From the NCBI GenBank assembly GCA_009930125.1, contig RZYZ01000014.1, forward strand, positions 1-18,632: a stretch of DNA of 18,632 bases, in the 5' to 3' direction. The notes below the pieces were generated by a model. It was not told where the DNA came from and did no database searches. It worked only from the letters and a program-made list of their open reading frames with translations. Each line of letters opens with the position of its first letter. Within the stretch, counting starts at the first letter, position 1. Positions 7,652 to 15,111 of the stretch are shown in pieces. The stretch comes from Clostridia bacterium. Lineage in GTDB: Bacteria; Bacillota; Clostridia; Clostridiales; Clostridiaceae. A program made the translations under genes and the position numbers.

Positions 7652-8707
7652 TTAATGACCATCAATAAGCTTGATTTTCTCACCATTGGGAATGAGATCC
7701 AGTATATCAAGATAGGCATCCTCTACTTGCCCGATGACATTCACTCGCTCATCGGCTTTAAAGTCAGCTCGCATGATCTGCACTTCCCCGGAATATCTCT
7801 TATAGCCTTCGTTATCCAGCGTGATTGCTCCTCTTTTTCGCTCAATGGTATGAAAAGGGCTGATCACCTCTCCAGGCGCGGCATACTCTCTGGATTCCTG
7901 TATGCGTATGATTTCTTTTGGTGAGTCGATTCTCACTGTGAAAATCTGATTCAGAATGCTCCTCTTTTGCTTCAGTTTCACAGGAATGGAATAAACGCCT
8001 TCTTTCAGTAAACGCAGCACATATTCCGCTTCTGTTTCCGTCAGGATTCCATCCCCCACAAAGACCTCCTGGATCTCATACCTGTTTCTCATTTCCAGAT
8101 AGGCATGATATGAAGTGAGATTCCGATGCTTCTCAAGTGTCGGTAACCCCTCATGAATGGGTCCTCGAAGATTCTCTTTCCCCGGGATGAACGCCATGAC
8201 CCTGATGCCGTATTTCGAAAGCATCCTGTTTTTCCTCATGAACTGCTGCTCATCGATCCCCGTTTCAGGTCTCGGATAGAAATTGTGCATGGCATGAAAC
8301 TCATATCCAGTGGATCGAAGAAATTCCGCCTGCTTCTCAGTGATTGTGGAAGCGTTCAGGCATATCGGCACCGCTTCTGCCGCTTCCAGCATCTCTTCTT
8401 CTGTAAAACCATAGTCAATACGAAGAATGTCAATCCCAAGTCGCTTTGCAAGGTCCGAAAGACTCTTTTCCTCGAAAATCTCAAGAGTTCTTCTTGATAC
8501 ATCCGCAATGACTTTGTATCCAGTTGATTTCAGAAATCCCATCATTTCCTCTACCTGGTCTACATAGCCCACATGCATCTCCTCCATAATATGAAGAGAT
8601 GTGAAAACAGCACTCCCCTCTATAAAGAGAGCGGAGAGCTGCTTTCTGTTTTCTGACCAGGTGGATGGATATACGGAATATCCGAGGCTGCTAGACAGCT
8701 TCGACAT
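7652..8707 (-). CDS. mupG: 6-phospho-N-acetylmuramidase MupG
   Basis: This protein belongs to the MupG family (formerly DUF871), shown in Staphylococcus aureus to cleave MurNAc-6P-GlcNAc to MurNAc-6P and GlcNAc in the cytoplasm. The N-terminal two thirds is a TIM-barrel type domain (SLGYSVYPSTW at the first strand, FTSLHIMEE, ADVSRRTLE, RIDYGFT, LNASTI, HAMHNFYPRPETG). The last third is the small beta-rich domain of this family. The frame is open to a TTG at 8725. I start at ATG 8707, giving 351 residues, although AAGG immediately abuts it and neither start has a well-spaced ribosome site. Translation is probably coupled to murP, whose stop lies 17 bases inside this gene. It is the last gene of the operon. 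Confidence 0.9.
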   Translation of the reverse strand: MSKLSSSLGYSVYPSTWSENRKQLSALFIEGSAVFTSLHIMEEMHVGYVDQVEEMMGFLKSTGYKVIADVSRRTLEIFEEKSLSDLAKRLGIDILRIDYGFTEEEMLEAAEAVPICLNASTITEKQAEFLRSTGYEFHAMHNFYPRPETGIDEQQFMRKNRMLSKYGIRVMAFIPGKENLRGPIHEGLPTLEKHRNLTSYHAYLEMRNRYEIQEVFVGDGILTETEAEYVLRLLKEGVYSIPVKLKQKRSILNQIFTVRIDSPKEIIRIQESREYAAPGEVISPFHTIERKRGAITLDNEGYKRYSGEVQIMRADFKADERVNVIGQVEDAYLDILDLIPNGEKIKLIDGH

Positions 8708-10112
8708 CCTTATTCTTAATGACAAAGTAAGTGATGATGAATCCTGCTATGTAGGATATCACAAGTCCGAAGAAGAAGTTCAACATGCTTTCAGGTTTCA
8801 TGATCGGAATAGCCACAAGGCCTGAAGGACCCCATGCATTGGCCAGAACCTTTGTAAGCATGACGAATGCTCCACCGAAACCGGCTCCGAGTCCTGCTGT
8901 GATGAATGGCTTGAACATGGGAAGCGTAACACCGTAGATCAGCGGTTCTCCCACTCCAAGGAATCCTGCAGGAAGTGCACCTGTAATGACCTTCATCATT
9001 CTTCTGTTATTCACTCTCTTTGCAATGATGTAGATGGCGATGGCTGCACCTACCTGACCTGCACCTGCCATGGCAAGTACCGGGAAGAGGGATACGCCAC
9101 CCATGACTTCAAGCTGGATCGCATAGATTGGAATCAGTCCATGGTGCAGTCCAAGAAGTACCATAGGCAGGAACAGTGCTGCCAGAAGGTATCCACTGAT
9201 TACGCTGACTACAGGATTGGGGGAATTGATGATGACGCTCAGTCCCTGAACAAGAAGGTCAGAGATAAATCCTGTCACAGGCATGATGACAAATACGAAG
9301 ATCAGTGATGTGATGAGCAGACTTAAAAATGGTGTAAGGATCAGATCCAGTACATCTGGAACGCTCTTTCTTATGAACTTCTCCACCTTGGATAGGATCC
9401 AGACTCCAAGGATGACGCCGATGATACCGCCCTTACCTGTGGTAAGTATGGAATTCAGTGGTGTTTCTGTATCGTATAGACCGAAGGCTGTGGAAATGGC
9501 AACGATGTTCGCTCCGATGGAAACGGCACCGATCATACCACCAAGACCTTCTGTGGCACCAAACTGCTTTGCAGCATTGATACCTGTGTAGATCGCAAAG
9601 TATCCTAGGAATGCGCTACCAAGCAGTCCGAAGAGCAGCTGGGTGATATGCCAGAAGCCTTCTGAAGCAAGCACTTCCTGTCCCTGCAGAGTTCCGATAA
9701 GGCTTGCAAATCCGTTGAACAGACCTGCTGCTATGATTGCTGGAATAAGTGGAATAAATATATCAGCTATGGTTTTGATTGCTGTTTTGAAAGGCCCCTG
9801 CTTCTGCATGGATTTCATGCTTTCCTTGTTGGCTTCCCAGTCTGTTGCTGAAGCATCTCTTGGAAGACCCAGCTCATCTGCACAGATGTCCATGACCTTC
9901 TTGACCTTACCAGGTCCAAGGACGATCTGATAGGTGTTCCCATCCACGACCAGTCCCAGCACGCCTTCAGTGGCTTTGATCTCCTCTGCTTTTACTTTGG
10001 ATGAATCTTTCACTGTAAGTCTGAGTCTTGTCATGCAGTTTGCTGCTTTAATCACGTTGGATTTTCCGCCGATAAGTTCAACCAGCTTGATTGCAAGTTC
10101 TTTGTTATTCAT
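8691..10112 (-). CDS. murP: PTS transporter EIIBC for MurNAc or MurNAc-containing disaccharide
   Basis: This 473-residue phosphotransferase permease imports a sugar and phosphorylates it. Residues 1-85 are an EIIB domain with the phosphorylated Cys26 in AANCMTRLR. Residues from about 105 to 467 form a glucose-superfamily EIIC membrane domain, with LGLHHGLIPIY near 320-330 and the conserved GVGEPLIYGVTLP loop at 386-398. There is no EIIA domain, as in E. coli MurP, so phosphate must come from an EIIA encoded elsewhere. The order murQ-murP-mupG identifies the substrate: MurNAc or, as in staphylococci, MurNAc-GlcNAc. TGGAGG lies six bases before the ATG, and the stop overlaps the mupG start. A sucrose or trehalose permease would look similar, but the context argues against it. 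Confidence 0.92.
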   Translation of the reverse strand: MNNKELAIKLVELIGGKSNVIKAANCMTRLRLTVKDSSKVKAEEIKATEGVLGLVVDGNTYQIVLGPGKVKKVMDICADELGLPRDASATDWEANKESMKSMQKQGPFKTAIKTIADIFIPLIPAIIAAGLFNGFASLIGTLQGQEVLASEGFWHITQLLFGLLGSAFLGYFAIYTGINAAKQFGATEGLGGMIGAVSIGANIVAISTAFGLYDTETPLNSILTTGKGGIIGVILGVWILSKVEKFIRKSVPDVLDLILTPFLSLLITSLIFVFVIMPVTGFISDLLVQGLSVIINSPNPVVSVISGYLLAALFLPMVLLGLHHGLIPIYAIQLEVMGGVSLFPVLAMAGAGQVGAAIAIYIIAKRVNNRRMMKVITGALPAGFLGVGEPLIYGVTLPMFKPFITAGLGAGFGGAFVMLTKVLANAWGPSGLVAIPIMKPESMLNFFFGLVISYIAGFIITYFVIKNKDVEAV

Positions 10113-10134
10113 GATTTACCTCCAGTTTTTCTGC

Positions 10135-11028
10135 TTATTTTAATGTTCTTCTTATATGACCGTTGGCTTTTTCAAGTTCGTTCTTCGCTTCCTCCACCGA
10201 AGTGTTCAGAAGGATGGACGTGATGGCGAGCTTTACACTGCCTTTGGCTTCATCAATGGTTTTTCTCGCGGTTTCACGATCGCAGTCTGTTGCTGCCATG
10301 ACGATGTTTTCCGCTCTGGTTTTCAGCTTCAGATTGGACTGCATCACATCCACCATGAGATTCTCATAGACTTTACCAACACCTACCATGGATCCGGTGG
10401 AGATCATATTGAGAATCAGCTTTTGTGCTGTTCCCGCTTTCAGTCTCGTGGATCCTGTAAGCACTTCCGGACCTGTAACAGGTTCAATGGCCACATCCGC
10501 TTCCTTTGACATTTCTGAATTTCTGTTGCAGGCAATGATGGCGGTCTTCACACCGATGCTTCTTGCATAACGCAGAGCATGAATCACATAGGGGGTTCTG
10601 CCGCTGGCAGCTATGCCGATGACCACATCTTTATCATTCAGCCCGAGATTCTTCAGGTCTTCTGTTCCGAGTGTGGTGGAGTCTTCTGCTCCTTCCACCG
10701 CCTTGACAAAGGCTCTTTCTCCGCCGGCTATGAGACCCACAACAACATCGGGAGATACTCCGAAGGTTGGTGGACACTCTACGGCATCGAGAACGCCCAG
10801 TCTGCCGCTGGTACCTGCGCCCATGTATATGATTCTTCCGCCTCTGCTCAGTGCTTCCGTCGTCCAGCCGATGACCTCAGCCACCTGGGGCAGCACTTCA
10901 TGGACCGCTTCAATGACCTTCCCGTCTTCTCTATTCATGGTTTCCACAAACTCAAGTGTACTCATCTGGTCCAGGTTCATGGTGTCAGGGTTTCTTTGTT
11001 CTGTAGTGAGTTTCGTTAAATCTATCAA
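10135..11028 (-). CDS. murQ: N-acetylmuramic acid 6-phosphate etherase MurQ
   Basis: MurQ removes the D-lactyl ether from MurNAc-6-phosphate, giving GlcNAc-6-phosphate and lactate. The frame is open to an ATG at 11076, but the better start is TTG at 11028. GGGAGGG sits six bases upstream, the protein then begins with the family-typical (M)IDLTKLTTEQRNP, and its length becomes 297 residues, close to E. coli MurQ. The SIS-domain phosphosugar motif GAGTSGRLG is at 70-78, followed by DAVECPPTFG with Glu84 matching the acid catalyst of the family. IAASGRTPYV and TGSTRLKAGTAQKLILNMIST complete the signature. The start lies one base after the murR stop, so the two are translationally coupled. Confidence 0.96.
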   Translation of the reverse strand: MIDLTKLTTEQRNPDTMNLDQMSTLEFVETMNREDGKVIEAVHEVLPQVAEVIGWTTEALSRGGRIIYMGAGTSGRLGVLDAVECPPTFGVSPDVVVGLIAGGERAFVKAVEGAEDSTTLGTEDLKNLGLNDKDVVIGIAASGRTPYVIHALRYARSIGVKTAIIACNRNSEMSKEADVAIEPVTGPEVLTGSTRLKAGTAQKLILNMISTGSMVGVGKVYENLMVDVMQSNLKLKTRAENIVMAATDCDRETARKTIDEAKGSVKLAITSILLNTSVEEAKNELEKANGHIRRTLK

Positions 11029-11029
11029 T

Positions 11030-11920
11030 TCATTCCCTCCCGCTCTGGGTTTTTTCTTTTGGTTCCAACTCCGCATGCTGATAAGGTTTATCGATGTGTG
11101 TTCTCTGGAACTGTTTCAGGTTCTCTTCGTATTCCTTATTCACGTACGCTGTGTATAGTATATCTATGATGTTCAGCTGAGCAATTCTCGAAGACATGGC
11201 ACCGGATCGGAACATGAACTCCGTTGCGGCAACACTTAAATTATAATCTGCAATAATGGCCAACGGGTTTTCCTCGAACCTTGTAATGGCGATGACAGGT
11301 GCACCCTTTTCCTTTGCTGCCGTAACACACCGCAGTACTTCTTCCGTCATACCGGAATAGCTGATGGCGATGGCCACATCCTCATTGGTCATGTTTCTGG
11401 CCTGCAACAGCTGAGCATGCCAGTCTTCACTGATGATACTAGGCTTATTGATCCTTAGGAACTTGAGATAAGCATCTTTGGCCACCAGAAGTGATGAACC
11501 CATGCCGAAAAGGCATATGGTTTTTGCATTCATGATCAGATCCACACACTCTCGAAGCACTTCCATATCCAGAAGCTTTCTTGTATCTTCCAGGGATACG
11601 ATGTTCTTGTATGTGACCTTGTCAACAAGGACTTCCAGAGAGTCCTCTCTTGTGATTTCCTTGTTTTTCTCATCATAGCTTGATTTTCTAAGAGCCAGTT
11701 CATAGACAAGAGATTTGTTCAGGTCTCTGTAACCATCAAATCCGAGTTTTCTGCAGAGTCTTATAATGGTCGAAGCAGACGAATAGGTGAGCTCCGCCAG
11801 TTCGTGGATACTGAGTGAAGACACCTCATCCGGATTCTTCAAAAGGTAGCTTACGATGCCTTTTTCAGCTCCACTGGCTTTACCGGTATACTCCTGAAGT
11901 CTTACCAGAACACTTTTCAT
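11030..11920 (-). CDS. murR: RpiR-family regulator of MurNAc catabolism (MurR-like)
   Basis: This 296-residue regulator has an N-terminal RpiR helix-turn-helix domain (about residues 1-77; LAELTYSSASTIIRLCRKLGFDGYRDL is the characteristic recognition region). A sugar-phosphate-binding SIS domain follows at about 125-250, with ICLFGMGSSLLVAKD and IAISYSGMTEEVL forming the phosphosugar pocket. E. coli MurR uses MurNAc-6P as its inducer, and the same effector is the natural expectation here. Unlike the S. aureus cluster, the regulator is the first gene of the operon, so it is probably autoregulated through the palindrome at 12046-12060. AGGAGG lies five bases before the ATG. Its stop is one base from the murQ TTG start. 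Confidence 0.92.
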   Translation of the reverse strand: MKSVLVRLQEYTGKASGAEKGIVSYLLKNPDEVSSLSIHELAELTYSSASTIIRLCRKLGFDGYRDLNKSLVYELALRKSSYDEKNKEITREDSLEVLVDKVTYKNIVSLEDTRKLLDMEVLRECVDLIMNAKTICLFGMGSSLLVAKDAYLKFLRINKPSIISEDWHAQLLQARNMTNEDVAIAISYSGMTEEVLRCVTAAKEKGAPVIAITRFEENPLAIIADYNLSVAATEFMFRSGAMSSRIAQLNIIDILYTAYVNKEYEENLKQFQRTHIDKPYQHAELEPKEKTQSGRE

Positions 11921-12001
11921 AGGATCCTCCTAACATGTCAGGGTTTGCGCGCTTAGAAAGTTTCCCGCAAATGATACGGTAATCCTTTCCAATTTGTACT
12001 C

Positions 12002-12030
12002 AGTATACCCTTATGAAACTTAATTGTAAA
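12002..12030 (-). promoter_or_regulatory. Sigma-A promoter of the murRQP-mupG operon
   Basis: On the minus strand TTTACA (12030-12025) and TATACT (12007-12002) are separated by 17 bases. The spacer holds GTTTCAT, a half-site of the nearby palindrome. Transcription should begin near 11995, leaving a leader of about 75 bases. In that leader TTTGCG (11971-11966) can pair with CGCAAA (11949-11944). Confidence 0.8.
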
Positions 12031-12045
12031 TAAATCTTGAAAGTA

Positions 12046-12060
12046 TGAAACAAAGTTTCA
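12046..12060. promoter_or_regulatory. Palindromic operator, probably for MurR
   Basis: TGAAACAAAGTTTCA is a perfect 6-3-6 dyad ending 15 bases upstream of the -35. Related half-sites (TGAAACT at 12014-12020, GTTTCA at 12103-12108, AGTTTC at 11959-11964) surround it. TGAAA-N5-TTTCA symmetry is what I would expect for an RpiR-type dimer. Attribution to MurR rests on position. Confidence 0.65.
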
Positions 12061-12135
12061 GTACTTGACTCTTTTATAATGTAAACGATGTTATTATTGG
12101 TAGTTTCATCATGAATATCAGGCATTATCATCATT

Positions 12136-12189
12136 CTGATTTCTAGCATGCTCCATAAGAGCAGCCTCGGATTCCTGATTTCGAGCATG
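12136..12189. repeat. Short direct repeat CTGATTTC(T/G)AGCATG
   Basis: Two 15-base copies, at 12136-12150 and 12175-12189, match at 14 of 15 positions and are 39 bases apart. The second runs straight into the A-tract of the terminator at 12190. No function is evident; local duplication is one explanation. Confidence 0.5.
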
Positions 12190-12230
12190 AAAAAAGACTA
12201 CACAAGATTCATTTCTGACTTATGTAGTCT
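12190..12230 (-). terminator. Terminator after the truncated isomerase gene
   Basis: On the minus strand AGACTACA (12230-12223) pairs exactly with TGTAGTCT (12202-12195). A further three pairs lie beyond one mismatch, and TTTTT follows directly. It ends transcripts coming from the isomerase remnant and citX before the murR promoter. The flanking bases make it weakly bidirectional. Confidence 0.8.
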
Positions 12231-12273
12231 TTCATCTTCAGGCAGGCTGATTACTCTTAAACTTTCCCGATTT

Positions 12274-12798
12274 TCAGATGACAAACTGCTCCATATATCT
12301 TTTCGAAATCTTCAGGCTGTCCAGGACCTTCTCCTCACTTCCTTCGAAGGCTCTGTCCTCAATCTCGATGCAGGCATATCCGTCATACCCGATTTCGTTC
12401 AGTGCGGAAACAAATGCACCCCAGTCCACATCCCCGAACCCAGGAAGCTTGGGACTCATATACTCCAGTGGATACGCCATGGTCCCCACTTCATTGAGTT
12501 TCTTCTGAAACAGCTTGATGTCCTTGAAATGCACATGGAAGATTCTGTCCTTAAATACATAGATTGGCTCCACATAATCCATCATCTGCCAGATCATATG
12601 ACTGGGATCAAAATTGATGCCCAGGTTCGGACTGTCCGCAATGTCAAGGATCTCTCTCCAGATCTTGGGAGTAGTGAACAGATTCTGTCCCCCAGGCCAC
12701 TGATCTTCCCCAAAGAGCATAGGGCAGTTTTCGATGGCGATCTTCACCTTCTTCTCTTGCCACGCGTAAAAAAGCACGCCTGGTTTGCCCCCGGGCAT
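12274..12798 (-). pseudogene. Sugar phosphate isomerase/epimerase (xylose-isomerase-like TIM barrel), C-terminal half only
   Basis: The frame encodes 174 residues. From about residue 17 (VKIAIENCPM) to the end it matches the second half of an AP-endonuclease-2/xylose-isomerase-like barrel, a family of about 270-320 residues. All four expected metal ligands fall in this half: Glu in IAIENC, Asp in FDPSH, His in FHVHFKD and Glu in CIEIED. The first dozen residues (MPGGKPGVLFYAW) are not isomerase sequence: they are a read-through of the hairpin and T-run at 12768-12800. No ribosome site is suitably spaced, and the upstream DNA shows no N-terminal half. I read this as a deletion that fused the citX 3' end and terminator to the middle of the isomerase gene. 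A residual half-barrel protein cannot be excluded, but translation looks unlikely. Confidence 0.8.
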
Positions 12799-12800
12799 GC
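12768..12800 (-). terminator. Terminator of citX, lying at the deletion junction
   Basis: On the minus strand GCATGCC (12800-12794) pairs with GGCGTGC (12780-12774), including one G-U pair, and TTTTTT (12773-12768) follows at once. It lies 82 bases after the citX stop, and its sequence forms the apparent first codons of the truncated isomerase frame. Confidence 0.7.
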
Positions 12801-12882
12801 TTTCAGATTCTTCTCCTCTTTCTGATATATGCTCTTCCTTTTCTCTATGTCAGTACTTCTTTCTAGAATTCATCTCTTCCCC

Positions 12883-13380
12883 TCATTCACCTGACAAGCG
12901 CTCCTGCCTAAGGTAGGTCTCCACCTTGCTGACGAAATAGGCAGCCACTTCTTCTCTTTTATGTTTCTGGGCTCTTACGCAGTGGATGGCCAGATCGTCG
13001 CAGAGATAGCATTTTCTGCCAGGCAGAGAGAAATCCCTTCGAGACCAGATCTTCTCCTCATCTCTCACATCCATATCAAGGAGCCTGCCCAGAGGATGGT
13101 TCTCTTCCAGGGACAGTGCGATTCTTTTCACCTCATCAGGACTTTCCTTGAGAAGGATGAAATATATCAGCCCTTCAGCATTACTCAGCCTTTCTTCATG
13201 GACGGGTCTGAATCGTCTTCTGACTTCCTCAAGAAGGATCTCCACGGCAAGGTCCGCCTTCTCATGACGCTTGTCCATTCCCGGGAAATTCGCTCTCAGC
13301 GTAAGCAGCGTCCCATGATATTTTTCCAGAAGCTCTTTTTCAAAATGATCGCGCTCTTCTCTTAAGCTTAACAGTTCCAT
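12883..13380 (-). CDS. citX: Holo-citrate lyase synthase CitX (apo-citrate lyase phosphoribosyl-dephospho-CoA transferase)
   Basis: CitX attaches the phosphoribosyl-dephospho-CoA prosthetic group to the acyl carrier subunit (CitD) of citrate lyase. The signature is the C-terminal Cys/His motif GRKCYLCDDLAIHCVRAQKH. Other family stretches are HGTLLTLRANFPGMDK near the start and NHPLGRLLDMDV in the middle. The frame is open to an ATG at 13410, but ATG 13380 is preferred because AAGGA lies nine bases before it and the family starts near here, giving 165 residues. No citrate lyase (citDEF), ligase (citC) or citG gene is in the window, so it is isolated. A TATAAT lies 63 bases upstream (13448-13443) without a clear -35. 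MdcG-like transferases are related in role but differ in sequence. Confidence 0.85.
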   Translation of the reverse strand: MELLSLREERDHFEKELLEKYHGTLLTLRANFPGMDKRHEKADLAVEILLEEVRRRFRPVHEERLSNAEGLIYFILLKESPDEVKRIALSLEENHPLGRLLDMDVRDEEKIWSRRDFSLPGRKCYLCDDLAIHCVRAQKHKREEVAAYFVSKVETYLRQERLSGE

Positions 13381-13502
13381 CGTTCTCTTTCCTTTTTCTT
13401 TGATTTTCATAAATGGACAGGTCCACTCATCTGTATGAAGTCATTATACCGTATTATTCAGAAACCTTCCTGAAATCACAGGAGATCATTTCCATCCCTT
13501 TC

Positions 13503-14215
13503 TTATTTGATGAAATACAGAAGGATGGAGAATGCCACACCTGTAAGAAAAGACAGATAGGAGTGGCCCTTCTCATGCTCACTGGCTTCAGGCAGAAGAT
13601 GGGCCACCGAGATGTAGATGAGGACCCCTGTTACAAATCCCAGAAGGAGCCCCATGACAGAGCTTGTGAAATTCCTAAGCAGTGGATAGATGAGAAAAGC
13701 CCCAGCGGCGTGGTCAGGGATGCGACCAGAAAGGCATACAAAAGGGCTTTTTTCTCGGAGAGGCCTCCTTCCGTCAGAAAGGCATAGGTAATGACCCCTT
13801 CTGCGAATTCATGGGCAACCAGACCCGTTCCTGCCAGTATGCCAAGGAGACTGCTCTGGGTGAAGGTCACGGAATAGATCATGCCATCCACGAAAGAGTG
13901 GATGCCGATGCCGATGAGGGCCGTATAGCCGAAAGCCAGAGCGGATTTCTTTGTGCTCTTTCTCATGATCTGACTGGTGGCGAACATGAACAGAAATCCC
14001 AGAAGTGCAAAGAACCCTGCTTCACTGTTCTTGGAAATGGCCTCTGGAAAGGCTCCGATCAGCGGCGAGGTGATGAGAATCCCTGCAGCAAAGCACATGA
14101 AATACTCCTTGTTCTTCTCTGCCCACATTCTGTTTCTGTAGATGGCATAAATGCCCAGAGCATTCACCAGCATGGCGGAAACGGCAAACACAGAAATGAA
14201 TCCGAAAACACTCAT
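13503..14215 (-). pseudogene. ZIP-family divalent metal transporter, frameshifted
   Basis: ZIP proteins move zinc, iron or other divalent cations across the membrane. The two transport-site motifs are present: HSFVDG in helix 4 and HEFAEG in helix 5. The ATG at 14215 is chosen because AAAGGAG lies eight bases upstream. The frame runs normally to about 13704 and then goes out of phase at the G4 run (13703-13700), stopping at 13631. Adding one base restores a typical ending in another frame, which reads FLIYPLL, then GLLLGFVTGVLIYISVAHLLP, then SYLSFLTGVAFSILLYFIK and stops at 13503. The repaired protein would have 237 residues. Either the gene has lost one base or the homopolymer was misread; the sequence alone cannot tell. 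Confidence 0.88.
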
Positions 14216-14251
14216 GATCTTCACTCCTTTACACAGCATAGTCTTATCTTT

Positions 14252-14285
14252 AGTATACCCCTGTTTTCAGATTTTCTGAAAACAG
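14252..14285 (-). promoter_or_regulatory. Promoter of the ZIP gene with overlapping inverted repeat
   Basis: On the minus strand TTCAGA (14280-14275) and TATACT (14257-14252) are 17 bases apart. A perfect 11-3-11 inverted repeat, CTGTTTTCAGA with TCTGAAAACAG (14261-14271 and 14275-14285), covers the -35 and most of the spacer. In front of a metal transporter this is a natural place for a metal-responsive repressor. The sequence is not a Fur, Zur or MntR box that I recognise. Confidence 0.6.
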
Positions 14286-14290
14286 AGAGC

Positions 14291-14337
14291 AAAAAAAACT
14301 CTGCAGGGATCTAGGGGGTACCTACATCCGTGCAGAG
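14291..14337 (-). terminator. Terminator of the Tat cassette
   Basis: On the minus strand CTCTGCA (14337-14331) pairs with TGCAGAG (14305-14299). Inside, GGAT/ATCC and TAGG/CCTA add eight further pairs around symmetric single mismatches, and eight T residues (14298-14291) follow. It lies 36 bases after the tatC stop. Confidence 0.85.
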
Positions 14338-14373
14338 AATTCATGTATGATCTTCCGCCTGTTTTCCGTGATA

Positions 14374-15111
14374 TTAGTCTTCCTTGTCTCTCTTGCGTTC
14401 CACAATACGAGACAGGAAAATACCCAGTTCAAACAGAAGAATCATGGGAAGGGCTAATAGTGTCTGTGATATGATATCCGGCGGTGTAAGCACCGCTGCC
14501 ACCACAAAGATGACTAGGATGATATATTTTCTGTTCTTTCTCAGAAAGCGGACTTTCACAATGCCGAATCTCGTCATGATCACCATGATGCTCGGCAGTT
14601 CAAAGATCAGCCCGAAGGAAAGAACGGTGTTGACGATGAGGGACAGGTAGCTGCTGAAACTGATCATCTCTTCAATACCTTCCACCTGAAATCCCATGAA
14701 GAATTCAAGGATCAGGGGAAGCACAACCACGTAGGCAAACACGGCTCCCAGTATGAAAAATACCCCACCGAAGAGCAGTGAAAACTGCATGGTCCTTCTT
14801 TCCTTCTTTTCAAGACCTGGACTTACGAAAAGCCAGACCTGCATGATCAGAAAGGGAGAAGAGACAGAGAGCCCGATGATCACAGCGATTTTGATATAAG
14901 ACAGCAGCAGTTCTGCCGGTGATATGAATACAAAACTGATGTCCGGCACAATGCCGATCATATCTGTTACAAGGATTTCAGAGAAATTATAGCTGAGAAG
15001 AACGGCTGCCACAAAAACTGCAGCCATATAGATGATTCTGTTTCTCAGCTCTGCAAGATGCTCGACCAGGGTAAGATTTCTTTCCTTATCCCTACTCGCT
15101 CTTCTTTTCAT
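14374..15111 (-). CDS. tatC: Sec-independent translocase subunit TatC
   Basis: TatC is the membrane receptor that recognises twin-arginine signal peptides on folded proteins. The 245-residue protein has the six-helix layout and the conserved N-terminal HLAELRNRI. It also carries VSPGLEKKERR in the first cytoplasmic loop, FELPSIMVIMTRFGIV before helix 5, and AAVLTPPDIISQTLLALP.ILLFELGI at the C-terminal helices. It overlaps the tatA 3' end by 20 bases, so translation is probably coupled. The ribosome site before ATG 15111 is weak, which fits coupling. It is the last gene of the cassette before a strong terminator. Confidence 0.96.
   Translation of the reverse strand: MKRRASRDKERNLTLVEHLAELRNRIIYMAAVFVAAVLLSYNFSEILVTDMIGIVPDISFVFISPAELLLSYIKIAVIIGLSVSSPFLIMQVWLFVSPGLEKKERRTMQFSLLFGGVFFILGAVFAYVVVLPLILEFFMGFQVEGIEEMISFSSYLSLIVNTVLSFGLIFELPSIMVIMTRFGIVKVRFLRKNRKYIILVIFVVAAVLTPPDIISQTLLALPMILLFELGIFLSRIVERKRDKED

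Noticed and set aside
11029..11076. 16-residue N-terminal extension of murQ from ATG 11076
   Set aside because: It lies inside murR, has no ribosome site and is not family sequence; TTG 11028 has GGGAGGG at ideal spacing.
12065..12080. Plus-strand TTGACT and TATAAT near the murR promoter
   Set aside because: They are only four bases apart, so they cannot form one promoter, and no plus-strand gene follows.
12080..12093. CcpA (cre)-like sequence TGTAAACGATGTTA
   Set aside because: It deviates from the consensus at a conserved position and lies about 50 bases upstream of the -35; too weak to annotate.
12148..12825. Long plus-strand open frame of 225 codons
   Set aside because: It is antisense to the isomerase remnant, whose residues match a known fold with its metal ligands; the plus frame matches nothing and lacks a ribosome site.
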